From: JBBRHQ01 sp963720735
GTDB lineage: Bacteria; Actinomycetota; Thermoleophilia; Solirubrobacterales; 70-9
Assembly: GCA_963720735.1 (NCBI GenBank)
Contig: CAVRGL010000009.1
Location: 94,255-158,254 of the forward strand
Direction of reading: 5' to 3'
DNA length: 64,000 nucleotides
Shown here: positions 50,389 through 58,433 of the stretch, in pieces
Position numbering within the stretch: position 1 is the first letter of the stretch
How the letters are laid out: each line of letters opens with the position of its first letter
Position numbers and translations under genes: made by a program
Notes under the pieces: generated by a model
The model's database searches: none
What the model was told of the DNA's origin: nothing
What the model saw: only the letters and a program-made list of their open reading frames with translations

Positions 50389-52955
50389 CGATGGGGGCTC
50401 AGTCGAAAAGCTCCGGCAGACGCATCGACCTTCCCGGCGGGGTGAACGACTGGGCGGGGTTGGTTCCGGCGGTGGCGTTGGTCATCGCCCTGGTGGTGAT
50501 CGACGTTCGCGCCGGCACCTCAGTGGTGTTGATCGGCGCATTTGCGGCGGCTCCCTTCCTGATCGCTCTCCGCGGTGGCTGGAAGGCGGCAGTGGTGGTT
50601 TCGGTCCTCGTCATCTGCCTCGCGGCGGCCAGTGGCAGCTGGAATCACAACTTCGGCTCCACCGACTACCTGATCAGGATGTCGCTCCTGATCGGGGCCT
50701 CGATCTACGCCTGCTACTCGGCCTGGCTGATCGCCGAGAGCCGCCAGGCCAGCCGCCGCCTCGGCCTCCTCAACGAGGTCGGCGAGGTCGCGGACGGCGC
50801 GACTCCCCTCGCGTCCACGTTGGAGCGGATCACCCAGCTTTGCGTGCCGGAGCTGGCCGATCTCTGCATGATCGACGTGATCACCGACGACCGGGTTGAG
50901 CGGGTGGCGGTGAGAGCAGCGGAGCCGCGTCGCGCCGATATTGAGCCGCGGATCGCCGCACGCGAGCCCTCGCTGCCCGAGCACATCCTCGAGGGCAGCG
51001 GTGAGATGCTCGAGCCCTATTTCGTCGAGCATGTCCGAGACACCGACCTGCAGACGATGGCCCACTCCCCCGAGGACCTCGAGTTCCTGCGCACGATCGG
51101 GGTCCGCTCCTTCATGACGGTCGCTCTGTCCTCCAGAGAGCGCCGGATCGGGGCGCTGACTCTGGTCGACGCCTGGTCGGGCCGGCACCATTCCAGGGAG
51201 GACGTGCGCTTTGCCCGGGTACTCGCCGACCGGATCGCGGTGGCGCTCGACAACGCCGGCCTGTTTACAGATCTGGAGAGCGTCGAGCGGCGCATGGACA
51301 CAGTGATGGCGGTGCTAGACGAGGCCGTCGGCATCGTTGATCGGAACGGCGAGCTGATCTTCGCCAACCAGGCTGCGGTCGAGCTCGGCGGGCATGAGTC
51401 CCTCGAGGAGATGATCGCGGCGGCGCGCTCCGGCGAGATCAGAAACCACCTCTTCGACGAGCAGGGAGAGCCGCTCGATCGCCGTGAGATGGCGCCGCAG
51501 CGGGCCCTCCGGGGCGAGAGCGCCGAGCCGCAGATCATCCGCATGGTCAACTCCGAGAGCGGCAAGGAGACCTGGGTGCGGGTCCGCTCCCGCGCAGTGC
51601 CAGGCTCCGACGGCAGGCCGATCTACGCCGTCTCGGTTTTCGAGGACGTCACCGACATCAAGCTGGCCGAGTTCGCCCAATCGGTGCTGGCGAAGACCGG
51701 CGAGCTGCTGGCGACCTCAACCGACTTCGAGGCGATGCTCCAGCAGCTCGTCGCGCTGCTGATCCCGCAGCTTGCGGACTGCTGCACGGTCCACCTTCCC
51801 GCCGACGACGGGACCCTGGCGATGGTCGCCCTCGCCCACCAGGACCCCGACCGGGCAGAGCAGATCCGCGGTCTGGTTTCCGACTACCCGATCGAGCTGG
51901 GCAGGGGAGGCGGGCTGCAGACGATCTTCCACACCGGGGAGGCGCTGGTCGCCGACGACCTCGACCCGCTGATCGCCGCCGAGGCACGGGATGATCGCCA
52001 GGCCGAGCGGCTGCGCGAGCTCGAGGTCGGCTCGGTGATGATCCTGCCGCTGATGGCGGGGTCCAGGGTGATCGGGACGCTCAACTTCGCCAACCAGGCG
52101 GACCGGCGGCCATTCGACGAGCTCGACCGGGAGATCGCCGAGCGGATCGCCGAGCGGACCGCGCTGGCGCTGGAGAACGCCAGGGTCGCGAGCGAGCGCA
52201 TGGAGATCGCCGAGACACTTCAGAAGGGGTTGCGCCCGCCGCCGATCCCCCACATCCCCGGCTGGTCGGTCGCGGCGCTCTACCGGCCCGCGGGGTCGGA
52301 GAACATGATCGGCGGCGACTTCTACGACCTCTTCAGGATCGAGGACGGGTGGATGCTGGTGATCGGCGACGTCACCGGGCACGGCGCGCGAGCCGCGTCG
52401 ATCGCCGCGGTCGCCCGCAACACGCTGCGTACCGCCGGGTCGATGACCGGCAGCCCGCTGGACGCCCTCAGTCAGCTGAATCGGGCGCTTCTGGCCCAGC
52501 GCGGCGGGGCGCTGTGCAGCGTCGCCGCGATGACCCTCAGCTGGCCGGAGGGAACCGCGGTCGAAGTCGCCGTGGCCGGGCACCCTCCGCCGCTGCTGAT
52601 CTCGGACGGGGCGGTCACCGAGATCGCCCCGCGCGGGCCGGTGCTCGGCGCCTTCGACGACGCCAGCTGGGAGCTCGAGAAGGTGCCGCTGAGCTACGGC
52701 GAGCAGATGGTCCTCTACACCGACGGTGTCACCGAGGCCCGCTCTTCCACCGGGCGCTTCGGCGAGGAGCGCCTCAGGGAGCGGCTGCGCGAGGTCAGGG
52801 GTCCGGCTGAGGCGGTCCGCAGGATCGACACCGACCTCGACGAATTCTGTGGGGGCAACGTCGACGACGACGCGGCGTTCCTGGCGGTGATGAGAACCGA
52901 GCCGCTCCTCCCCGAGCTCTCTCGCCGGGAAGAGGAGCTTTCAGCCAATGCCTGA
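50379..52955 (+). CDS. SpoIIE/RsbU-type PP2C phosphatase with GAF and PAS domains
   Basis: An 858-residue membrane-bound regulator. Three to four helices (about 25-120) are followed by GAF (135-300), PAS (305-425), GAF (440-610) and a SpoIIE-type PP2C domain (640-850) with GGDFYDLF, IGDVTGHGARA, LYTDGVTEAR and DDDAAFL metal and catalytic motifs. It should dephosphorylate a STAS antagonist in response to a sensed signal, releasing the sigma factor. ATG 50379 lies inside a hairpin; ATG 50391 in frame is the alternative. It is followed 123 bases on by the RsbW-like gene. Confidence 0.88.
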   Translation: MGAPMGAQSKSSGRRIDLPGGVNDWAGLVPAVALVIALVVIDVRAGTSVVLIGAFAAAPFLIALRGGWKAAVVVSVLVICLAAASGSWNHNFGSTDYLIRMSLLIGASIYACYSAWLIAESRQASRRLGLLNEVGEVADGATPLASTLERITQLCVPELADLCMIDVITDDRVERVAVRAAEPRRADIEPRIAAREPSLPEHILEGSGEMLEPYFVEHVRDTDLQTMAHSPEDLEFLRTIGVRSFMTVALSSRERRIGALTLVDAWSGRHHSREDVRFARVLADRIAVALDNAGLFTDLESVERRMDTVMAVLDEAVGIVDRNGELIFANQAAVELGGHESLEEMIAAARSGEIRNHLFDEQGEPLDRREMAPQRALRGESAEPQIIRMVNSESGKETWVRVRSRAVPGSDGRPIYAVSVFEDVTDIKLAEFAQSVLAKTGELLATSTDFEAMLQQLVALLIPQLADCCTVHLPADDGTLAMVALAHQDPDRAEQIRGLVSDYPIELGRGGGLQTIFHTGEALVADDLDPLIAAEARDDRQAERLRELEVGSVMILPLMAGSRVIGTLNFANQADRRPFDELDREIAERIAERTALALENARVASERMEIAETLQKGLRPPPIPHIPGWSVAALYRPAGSENMIGGDFYDLFRIEDGWMLVIGDVTGHGARAASIAAVARNTLRTAGSMTGSPLDALSQLNRALLAQRGGALCSVAAMTLSWPEGTAVEVAVAGHPPPLLISDGAVTEIAPRGPVLGAFDDASWELEKVPLSYGEQMVLYTDGVTEARSSTGRFGEERLRERLREVRGPAEAVRRIDTDLDEFCGGNVDDDAAFLAVMRTEPLLPELSRREEELSANA

Positions 52956-52965
52956 GCCGGGTGCG

Positions 52966-52991
52966 GTTTTGTCAGGCGCGAGACGGGGTAG
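52966..52991 (+). promoter_or_regulatory. SigB/SigF-type promoter for the RsbW-like gene
   Basis: GTTTTG-N14-GGGTAG, 87 bases before ATG 53079. Confidence 0.65.
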
Positions 52992-53078
52992 CCGGGGAAC
53001 ATCCTGGCCCACAGCACCAAGCCGCGTGGCCGCATCGGTGGCGACTACGAGCCCGGTGGCGGGAGGGAATCGCGGCCG

Positions 53079-53906
53079 ATGAGCGAGCGAACAGATGGAC
53101 TCGAGATCACCCTTCCGGCGGAGGCTGGGAACGTCGCGCTGGTCCGCCACGCGATCGCCGGCATCGCCGCGGACGGCGGCATGGACGAGGAGCGGCTCGC
53201 CGACCTGAAGACCGTGGTCACCGAGGCCTGCATGAACGTGGTGGTCCACGCCTATCCCGTGGGCACCGGGCTGATGCGGATCGAGGTCTCCCCCGAAGAT
53301 GATTCCCTGCTGATCACGGTCAGCGACTCAGGCGCCGGGATCCGGCCCTCCGTGGACCTCGAGGAGAATGGCACCAGCCTGAAACTCGGCTTTTCGCTGA
53401 TCTCGCGTCTCTGCAGCAGCTTCGCGATCAGCGGTGGCCTCGACCGGGGAACGACTGTAACGATGCGGCTGCCGATGTCGGGGGAGGAGTCCCGCCCGAT
53501 CGCCGCTGCGGGAGAGGAGTCGGAGAATCTGCCCGGAGAGATGCGGATCGTCACCTCGCGCCCGGAGCTCCTCACCTCGACCCTCTCGCGCGCGGTCAGC
53601 GCTTTCGGCTCGCGGCGCGAGCTTTCGATCGATCAGATCTCTGACGCGATGCTGCTCGCGGATGCGATCTCCGCCGGAGTGCCGGCGGTCTTCGAGGGAG
53701 AGGAGCCGGGCCTCTCGATCTCCGACGGCGAAGGCGGCATCGACCTGCGGATCGGGCCGCTGACCGAGGCCGGCGCTGCTCACCTGCGCGAAGGCCTCAC
53801 CCTCCCAGGGATCGGGGGCTCGATCGAGTCGATCGCCGACGAGGTCCGCACCGAGAAGCTCGACGGCGGCGAATACGTCGTCTATCGAATAGCTGGTTCC
53901 GGCTAG
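53079..53906 (+). CDS. RsbW-like anti-sigma factor / serine kinase with C-terminal extension
   Basis: A 275-residue protein. The first ~140 residues are a HATPase_c_2 domain: N-box EACMNVVVHAYPVG, G1 box VSDSGAGIRP and RGTTVTMRLPM. This is the SpoIIAB/RsbW kinase fold that binds a sigma factor and phosphorylates a STAS antagonist. The remaining 130 residues (EMRIVTSRPELLTSTLSRAV onward) are an extra alpha/beta domain not found in classic RsbW. GGGAGGG precedes ATG 53079. Its stop codon overlaps that of the convergent sigma gene. Confidence 0.8.
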   Translation: MSERTDGLEITLPAEAGNVALVRHAIAGIAADGGMDEERLADLKTVVTEACMNVVVHAYPVGTGLMRIEVSPEDDSLLITVSDSGAGIRPSVDLEENGTSLKLGFSLISRLCSSFAISGGLDRGTTVTMRLPMSGEESRPIAAAGEESENLPGEMRIVTSRPELLTSTLSRAVSAFGSRRELSIDQISDAMLLADAISAGVPAVFEGEEPGLSISDGEGGIDLRIGPLTEAGAAHLREGLTLPGIGGSIESIADEVRTEKLDGGEYVVYRIAGSG

Positions 53907-54729
53907 CGCTTCCCGGCGCCCGGCTCCCCCGACTCGGCCTCCTCGATCTCCTCCCGGATCCTGGCGAGGGTGCGGCGCAGGATGCGGGAGACATGCATCT
54001 GCGAGTGGCCGATCCGCTCGGCTATCTGGGACTGCGTCATGTCCTCGACGAATCTGAGGCGCAGGACGAGCCGCTCGCGATCGGAGAGCTGGGGAGGGCG
54101 CTCTCCAGGGCGATCCTGCCCTCGATCAGCTCGAAGCTCTCGTCCTCGCTACCGACCCAGTCGGAGGGCCTGGGGTCGTCTTCCTCGCCGGGCCCGGCTG
54201 GCTTCTCGAGCGAGAGCGTGCGCCGGTTCTGGCCGGCCTCGAACACCTCGAGGACGTCCATCTCGTCGAGGTCGAGGCGCACGGCGATCTCGCGGACCGA
54301 GGGTGCCCGTTGAAGCTCGGTCCCCAGCTCGCCGATCGCCTTGTCGACCTCGGCGATCCGGTCGTGGAGTCCACGCGGCACCCGCAGGGTCCAGACGCGG
54401 TCGCGGAAATGCCGCTTCAGCTCACCAAGGATGGTCGGCGCCGCGAACCCAAGGAAGGGGATGCCCCGTCCGGGATCGAAGCGGTCGATCGCGTTCAGCA
54501 GGCCGACGCTGGCCACCTGGATCAGGTCATCGGAGGGCTCGGCCGCGGCCCGGTAGCGGCGGGCAAGGCTCGTCGCGTAAGGCAGGTAGCGTCTGACCAG
54601 CTCCTCGCGCGCCGCCTGGTCATCCTCCTCGCGCAGCCGTCCCCACAAGGCCGGCTCGCCTTCCAGCCTCGGCAGCCCCGCCTCGGTGGCGGTTTCGGTT
54701 TCCCCAGGTTTATGAGCTTGGTCTGGCAT
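53903..54729 (-). CDS. SigB/SigF-family RNA polymerase sigma factor, one frameshift
   Basis: A group 3 sigma factor. Region 2 is plain in ARREELVRRYLPYATSLARR given in part as LVRRYLPYATSLARRYRA, then SDDLIQVASVGLLNAIDRFD and FLGFAAPTILGELKRHFRD. Region 3 follows (APSVREIAVRLDLDE). Near 54097 the frame breaks; the other frame supplies region 4, LSDRERLVLRLRFVEDMTQS and QIAERIGHSQMHVSRILRR. Joined length is about 274 residues, right for SigB/SigF. The break is most likely an indel error. An exact SigB-type promoter lies upstream, indicating autoregulation. Tail to tail with the RsbW-like gene. Confidence 0.87.
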
Positions 54730-54841
54730 CACAGGCACGGATGATCAGTTCCGCGAGACCGGCCGCGCAGGAGCGCGCGTTGCGATGGAGCCTTGCGGTG
54801 CGATCTCAGCGCAACCGCGCAATCGGCCGGACTCCTTCGGC

Positions 54842-54866
54842 GTACCCGGAACTCTCACGCGAAAAC
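54842..54866 (-). promoter_or_regulatory. SigB/SigF-type autoregulatory promoter of the sigma gene
   Basis: GTTTTC-N13-GGGTAC; predicted start near 54835 and a leader of about 105 bases before ATG 54729. Confidence 0.6.
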
Positions 54867-54925
54867 GTTAGCCACCCGGCCCCACCGACCGCCAGGAGGC
54901 CGGGCCCAGCGCGTAGGAGATGCGA

Positions 54926-56482
54926 CTAGGCGAGCGGCTCCGGGTCGGGCCGTTGGTCCGAGAGCTCCATCAGGGCCGCCTCGACCGCGGGAAGCTCGGA
55001 GGTCTGCAGGCGGTGCGCCGCGAAGATCTCGTCGAGGTCCTCCCGGGTCAGGGTCTCGCGCTCGAGCGCGCTCGCGGCCAGGTCGTCGAGGCAGCGCCGG
55101 TTGGCGCTGAGCAGGCTGAGGGCGCGGCGGTGGGCGTCGCGGGCGATCGCCATCGCGCCGAGGTCGACGTCGCGGCGGGTGCGGTCGGACAGCGAGTAGT
55201 CCTCGGTAGGCAGGGCGATGGGCGCGTCCTGGGGAGAGCCGGTCTCGATCCCCATCCCGAACTCCGAGATCATCTGCTTGCAGACGGCGTGGACGCGGGC
55301 GAGGTCGTCGGCGGCGCCCGTGTAGGCCTCGCCGAACACCAGCTCCTCGGCGGCCCTTCCTCCGAGCAGGGTGACCGTCTCGTCCAGAAGCTGGTCGCGG
55401 GAGCGCATGTAGGTGTCCTCCCGCGGCGAGTGGCCGACGAAGCCGAGCGACGGTCCGCGCGGGACGATGCTGAGGATCTCCGGGGGGTCGAGCCCGACGA
55501 GCCTTCGGCAGAGGGCGTGACCGCCCTCGTGATAGGCGACGATCCGCCGCTCCTTCTGGGTCAGCCGCCGCGACTGCTGGGAGCCGACCGACTGGCGCAG
55601 GAGCGCCTCGTCGAGGTCCTCGCGCCGGGTTGCCTCCCGCCCCGCCCGCCCGGCGATGATCGCCGCCTCGTTCAGCGAGTTGGCGAGCTGGGCTCCGGTC
55701 ATCCCGGTGGTCTTGCGGGCGACGTCGGTGAGGTCGAGGTCATCGGCCAGGGGCTTGCCCCTGGCGTGGGCCCGGAGGATCGCCTCGCGGCCCTCGCGGT
55801 CCGGCGGGGCGACCAGCACCTGACGGTCGAAGCGGCCGGGGCGAAGCAGCGCGTGGTCGAGCTTCTTGACGTTGTTCGACGCGGCGATCACGATCACCGT
55901 CGCCGGGTCGCGCTCGAAGCCGTCGAGCTCGACCAGCAGCTGGTTGAGCGCCTGCTCCCGCTCGCTGCTGCCTCCGTCGCCCCCGCCGGTGCGGCTTCCC
56001 CCGACCGCGTCGAGCTCGTCGATGAAGATCACCGCGCGACCCGCCTTGCGAGCCTCCTTGAAGAGGCGCCGGATACGGGCCGCGCCCCTGCCCACGAACA
56101 TCTCGACGAAGCTCGAGCCGGAGGCAGCGAAGAAGTCGACCCCGGCCTGACCGGCGACCGCCCTGGCCAGCATCGTCTTGCCCGTCCCCGGAGGTCCGAA
56201 CAGCAGCACACCGCGCGGGGGCTGCGCTCCGAGCGCCTTGAAGCGCTCCGGGTCGCGCAGCCATTCGGCGACGTCCATCAGCTCGTCCTTGGCGGCGTCG
56301 ACTCCCTGCACGTCTTCCCATCGCAACTGCGCGGTCTTGCTGGAGCGGATCGTCTCCGGCTTGGTCGAGCGCATCGTCTGGCGCAGCAGCAGGGCGAAGA
56401 CGCAGAGCAGGCCCGCCATGAAGACGACCCCGAAGACCGGGTACCAGACGAAGAAGAAGTCGCTGATCGCGCCTGCGGTCAC
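54926..56482 (-). CDS. FtsH-like ATP-dependent zinc protease, short form
   Basis: A 518-residue AAA+ protease. One N-terminal helix (WYPVFGVVFMAGLLCVFALL) anchors it; Walker A is GPPGTGKT (96-103), Walker B VIFIDELDAV (151-160), the second-region-of-homology RPGRFDRQV, and zinc site H318-E-G-G-H322 with Asp near 392 as third ligand. E. coli FtsH is about 640 residues with two helices and a periplasmic domain, both missing here. It may be a second, specialised FtsH for membrane protein turnover. Confidence 0.88.
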   Translation of the reverse strand: MTAGAISDFFFVWYPVFGVVFMAGLLCVFALLLRQTMRSTKPETIRSSKTAQLRWEDVQGVDAAKDELMDVAEWLRDPERFKALGAQPPRGVLLFGPPGTGKTMLARAVAGQAGVDFFAASGSSFVEMFVGRGAARIRRLFKEARKAGRAVIFIDELDAVGGSRTGGGDGGSSEREQALNQLLVELDGFERDPATVIVIAASNNVKKLDHALLRPGRFDRQVLVAPPDREGREAILRAHARGKPLADDLDLTDVARKTTGMTGAQLANSLNEAAIIAGRAGREATRREDLDEALLRQSVGSQQSRRLTQKERRIVAYHEGGHALCRRLVGLDPPEILSIVPRGPSLGFVGHSPREDTYMRSRDQLLDETVTLLGGRAAEELVFGEAYTGAADDLARVHAVCKQMISEFGMGIETGSPQDAPIALPTEDYSLSDRTRRDVDLGAMAIARDAHRRALSLLSANRRCLDDLAASALERETLTREDLDEIFAAHRLQTSELPAVEAALMELSDQRPDPEPLA

Positions 56483-56645
56483 TGGGCTCCTGGGGTCGGG
56501 CTAGCCATCGGATGAGACCTCCCTGCCGTGGGAAAAGGACTGGCTCCAGTGTGGCAAGCTCGACCCCAATACTCACTCGCACATTCGTCGAGATGCGCCC
56601 GATCGGCTAATGCCGTGGCGCTTGGGCGCTCTCTAGGATCAGGGC

Positions 56646-57329
56646 ATGAGCGACGCTCCGCAGGGTCCGCGGGCAGCGACCGCGCCCGAGCTGAAGGCGC
56701 AGATCGAGGCCGAGCGGGAGGGACGCCCGTTCATCGTCTATCGCGACGCCGGGGGGGAGCAGCGGATCGTCCCGATCGCCGCCGGGACGAGCGAGCTATG
56801 GGTCGGGCGCCGCGGCTCTGCCGACATCCGCATCGACTGGGACGAGGAGGTCTCCGGCCTGCACGCGCAGATCGAGGTCGTCCGCGACGAGTGCACCCTG
56901 GTCGACGACGGCCTCTCCCGCAACGGCTCCTTCGTAAACGGCGAGCGGGTGCGGGGACGCCGTCACCTCCGCGACCAGGACATGATCCGCTTCGGGCAGA
57001 CCGTGGTCCTCTACCGGGTTCCGGGCGAGGAGAGCGGCGAGAGCACGGTGATCGCAGCCGAGGTCTCCGAGGCCGCGACCGTCTCGCCGGGGCAGCTGAG
57101 GGTGCTGCTCGCCCTCTGCCGGCCGTTCAAGGACGGAGCCGCCTTCGCCACCCCGGCGACCAACCAGCAGATCGCCGGGGAGCTCCACCTCAGCGTCGAT
57201 GCGGTCAAGACCCACCTGCGAGCTCTGTTCGAGAAGTTCGGCGTCGAGGACCTGCCCCAGAACCAGAAGCGGGTCGGGCTGGTCGAGCGGGCGCTGCAGA
57301 GCGGTCTGATCTCCGAACGCGACCTCTGA
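56646..57329 (+). CDS. FHA-domain protein with C-terminal HTH
   Basis: A 227-residue protein. Residues about 35-120 are an FHA phosphothreonine-binding domain (LWVGRRGSADIRI, SGLHAQIEVV, SRNGSFVNGERV). Residues about 145-225 form a helix-turn-helix-like domain (NQQIAGELHLSVDAVKTHLR, then ALFEKFGV), as in FHA-linked regulators. It could bind a Ser/Thr-kinase-phosphorylated partner and then DNA. No kinase gene is in the window. Confidence 0.78.
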   Translation: MSDAPQGPRAATAPELKAQIEAEREGRPFIVYRDAGGEQRIVPIAAGTSELWVGRRGSADIRIDWDEEVSGLHAQIEVVRDECTLVDDGLSRNGSFVNGERVRGRRHLRDQDMIRFGQTVVLYRVPGEESGESTVIAAEVSEAATVSPGQLRVLLALCRPFKDGAAFATPATNQQIAGELHLSVDAVKTHLRALFEKFGVEDLPQNQKRVGLVERALQSGLISERDL

Positions 57330-57474
57330 CGCCGGGTTCCACCAGGGGGTGAGCCCGACCACCCCGGCGGGCGCCCGGCTTCCGCCCTGGGCCCCCTGGG
57401 AGCGCCCGCGCTCCTGGCCGAAGCTTGGCCGGCAACACCGACCAACCAAAGCATCAGCCAAGGAGACACACCAG

Positions 57475-58109
57475 ATGAACGCCAAGATCAAGACCCGCCG
57501 CTTCGCCCGCACCGCGATCGCCGCCGTGCTCGCGGCCACCGCGCTGGCGGCGGTCCCGACAGCGAACGCGGGGGCGGCGACCAAGTTTGGCGCCAAGCTC
57601 GACCCGACGGTGCAGCCCTCGAACTCGCTGCCCGTCACCCCTGCACCCACCAGGACCCGGGCCTGTCGTGCACGATGGTCGAGAACTCGGCCTATTACCG
57701 CCCTGACGGCGGCGAGCGCGCTCCGAAGACCGGCACGATCCGCAGGATCCGACTGGTCGCCGGCGGCCCCGGCTCGTTCCGGCTGCAGATCGCCAAGGTC
57801 AAGCGCTCGACCCTGTTCGGGACGAACGAGGCCAAGGTGCTGCGCAACGGCCCGGTGATCCACTACCAGGGTCAGAGCCAGCAGAACTGGGACTCCGACC
57901 ACTACAACGTCGAGTCGTTCAAGGTCACCGTCCCGGTCAAGCGGGGCGAGTACCTGGCGATGAGGACCAAGTACACGAGCATGGTCCGCTGCAGCTCCGG
58001 CGGAGACAACACGCTCATCTACCAGCCGCCTTTGCTGGCCGGTGGTGGCTTCACCCCCGCCAAGTCGACGGACGGCTGCTGGACCCTGATGGAAGCGGTC
58101 ATCAAGTAG
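57475..58109 (+). CDS. Secreted hypothetical protein, one frameshift
   Basis: ATG 57475 gives a signal peptide (ARTAIAAVLAATALAAVPTA, cleavage near NAGAA). Near 57630 the frame changes and continues DPGLSCTMVENSAYYRPDGG, RRIRLVAGGPGSFRLQIAKV and a Cys pair (CSSGGD...DGC). Joined it is about 210 residues of secreted beta-rich protein. AAGGAG lies upstream. No family recognised. A perfect 15-bp terminator-like hairpin follows. Confidence 0.6.
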
Positions 58110-58131
58110 CCAACGCCTCAACCCGTGCCCT

Positions 58132-58165
58132 CGCAGGAGCCCCCTCGCCCGAGGGGGCTCCTGCG
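58132..58165 (+). terminator. Terminator-like hairpin, 15-bp perfect stem
   Basis: Arms 58132-58146 and 58151-58165 pair perfectly around loop GCCC, 23 bases after the stop of the secreted-protein gene. No U-tract. Confidence 0.7.
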
Positions 58166-58180
58166 GGTCCGGGGCCCCGA

Positions 58181-58392
58181 TCAGAGGTCGGGGGAGACCC
58201 GCATGGCGTTGATCGCGCCCTCGACGAAGCTCTCCAGCTTCCCCGAGCCGCGGCCGCGTCCCCAGCCCCCGTATAGCGGGCTGCGGCTGTCGAGCAGCAG
58301 GCGCCGGACGATCGCGACGCCGCGTTGAGCGGCGAGCCGCCAGCCTCGCCCAGAGCCGAAGCGCCGCCGCGGATTCGGGCATTCGCCTTCAC
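58181..58392 (-). pseudogene. Possible small gene with frameshift
   Basis: A GTG at 58392 opens a short frame (MKANARIRGG); a second frame supplies VAIVRRLLLDSRSPLYGGWG and KLESFVEGAINAMRVSPDL, which is protein-like. Joined it would be about 70 residues, lying just after the stop of the glycosidase-like gene. Weak evidence. Confidence 0.25.
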
Positions 58393-58433
58393 GGTCTGGA
58401 TCTACCCGGCCAGGCGCGGGTCGAACCGCCCGC

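Noticed and set aside
57331..57474. Terminator in the spacer after the FHA gene
   Set aside because: Only imperfect GC pairing (GCCGGG with CCCGGC around a long loop); not distinct from background in such GC-rich DNA.
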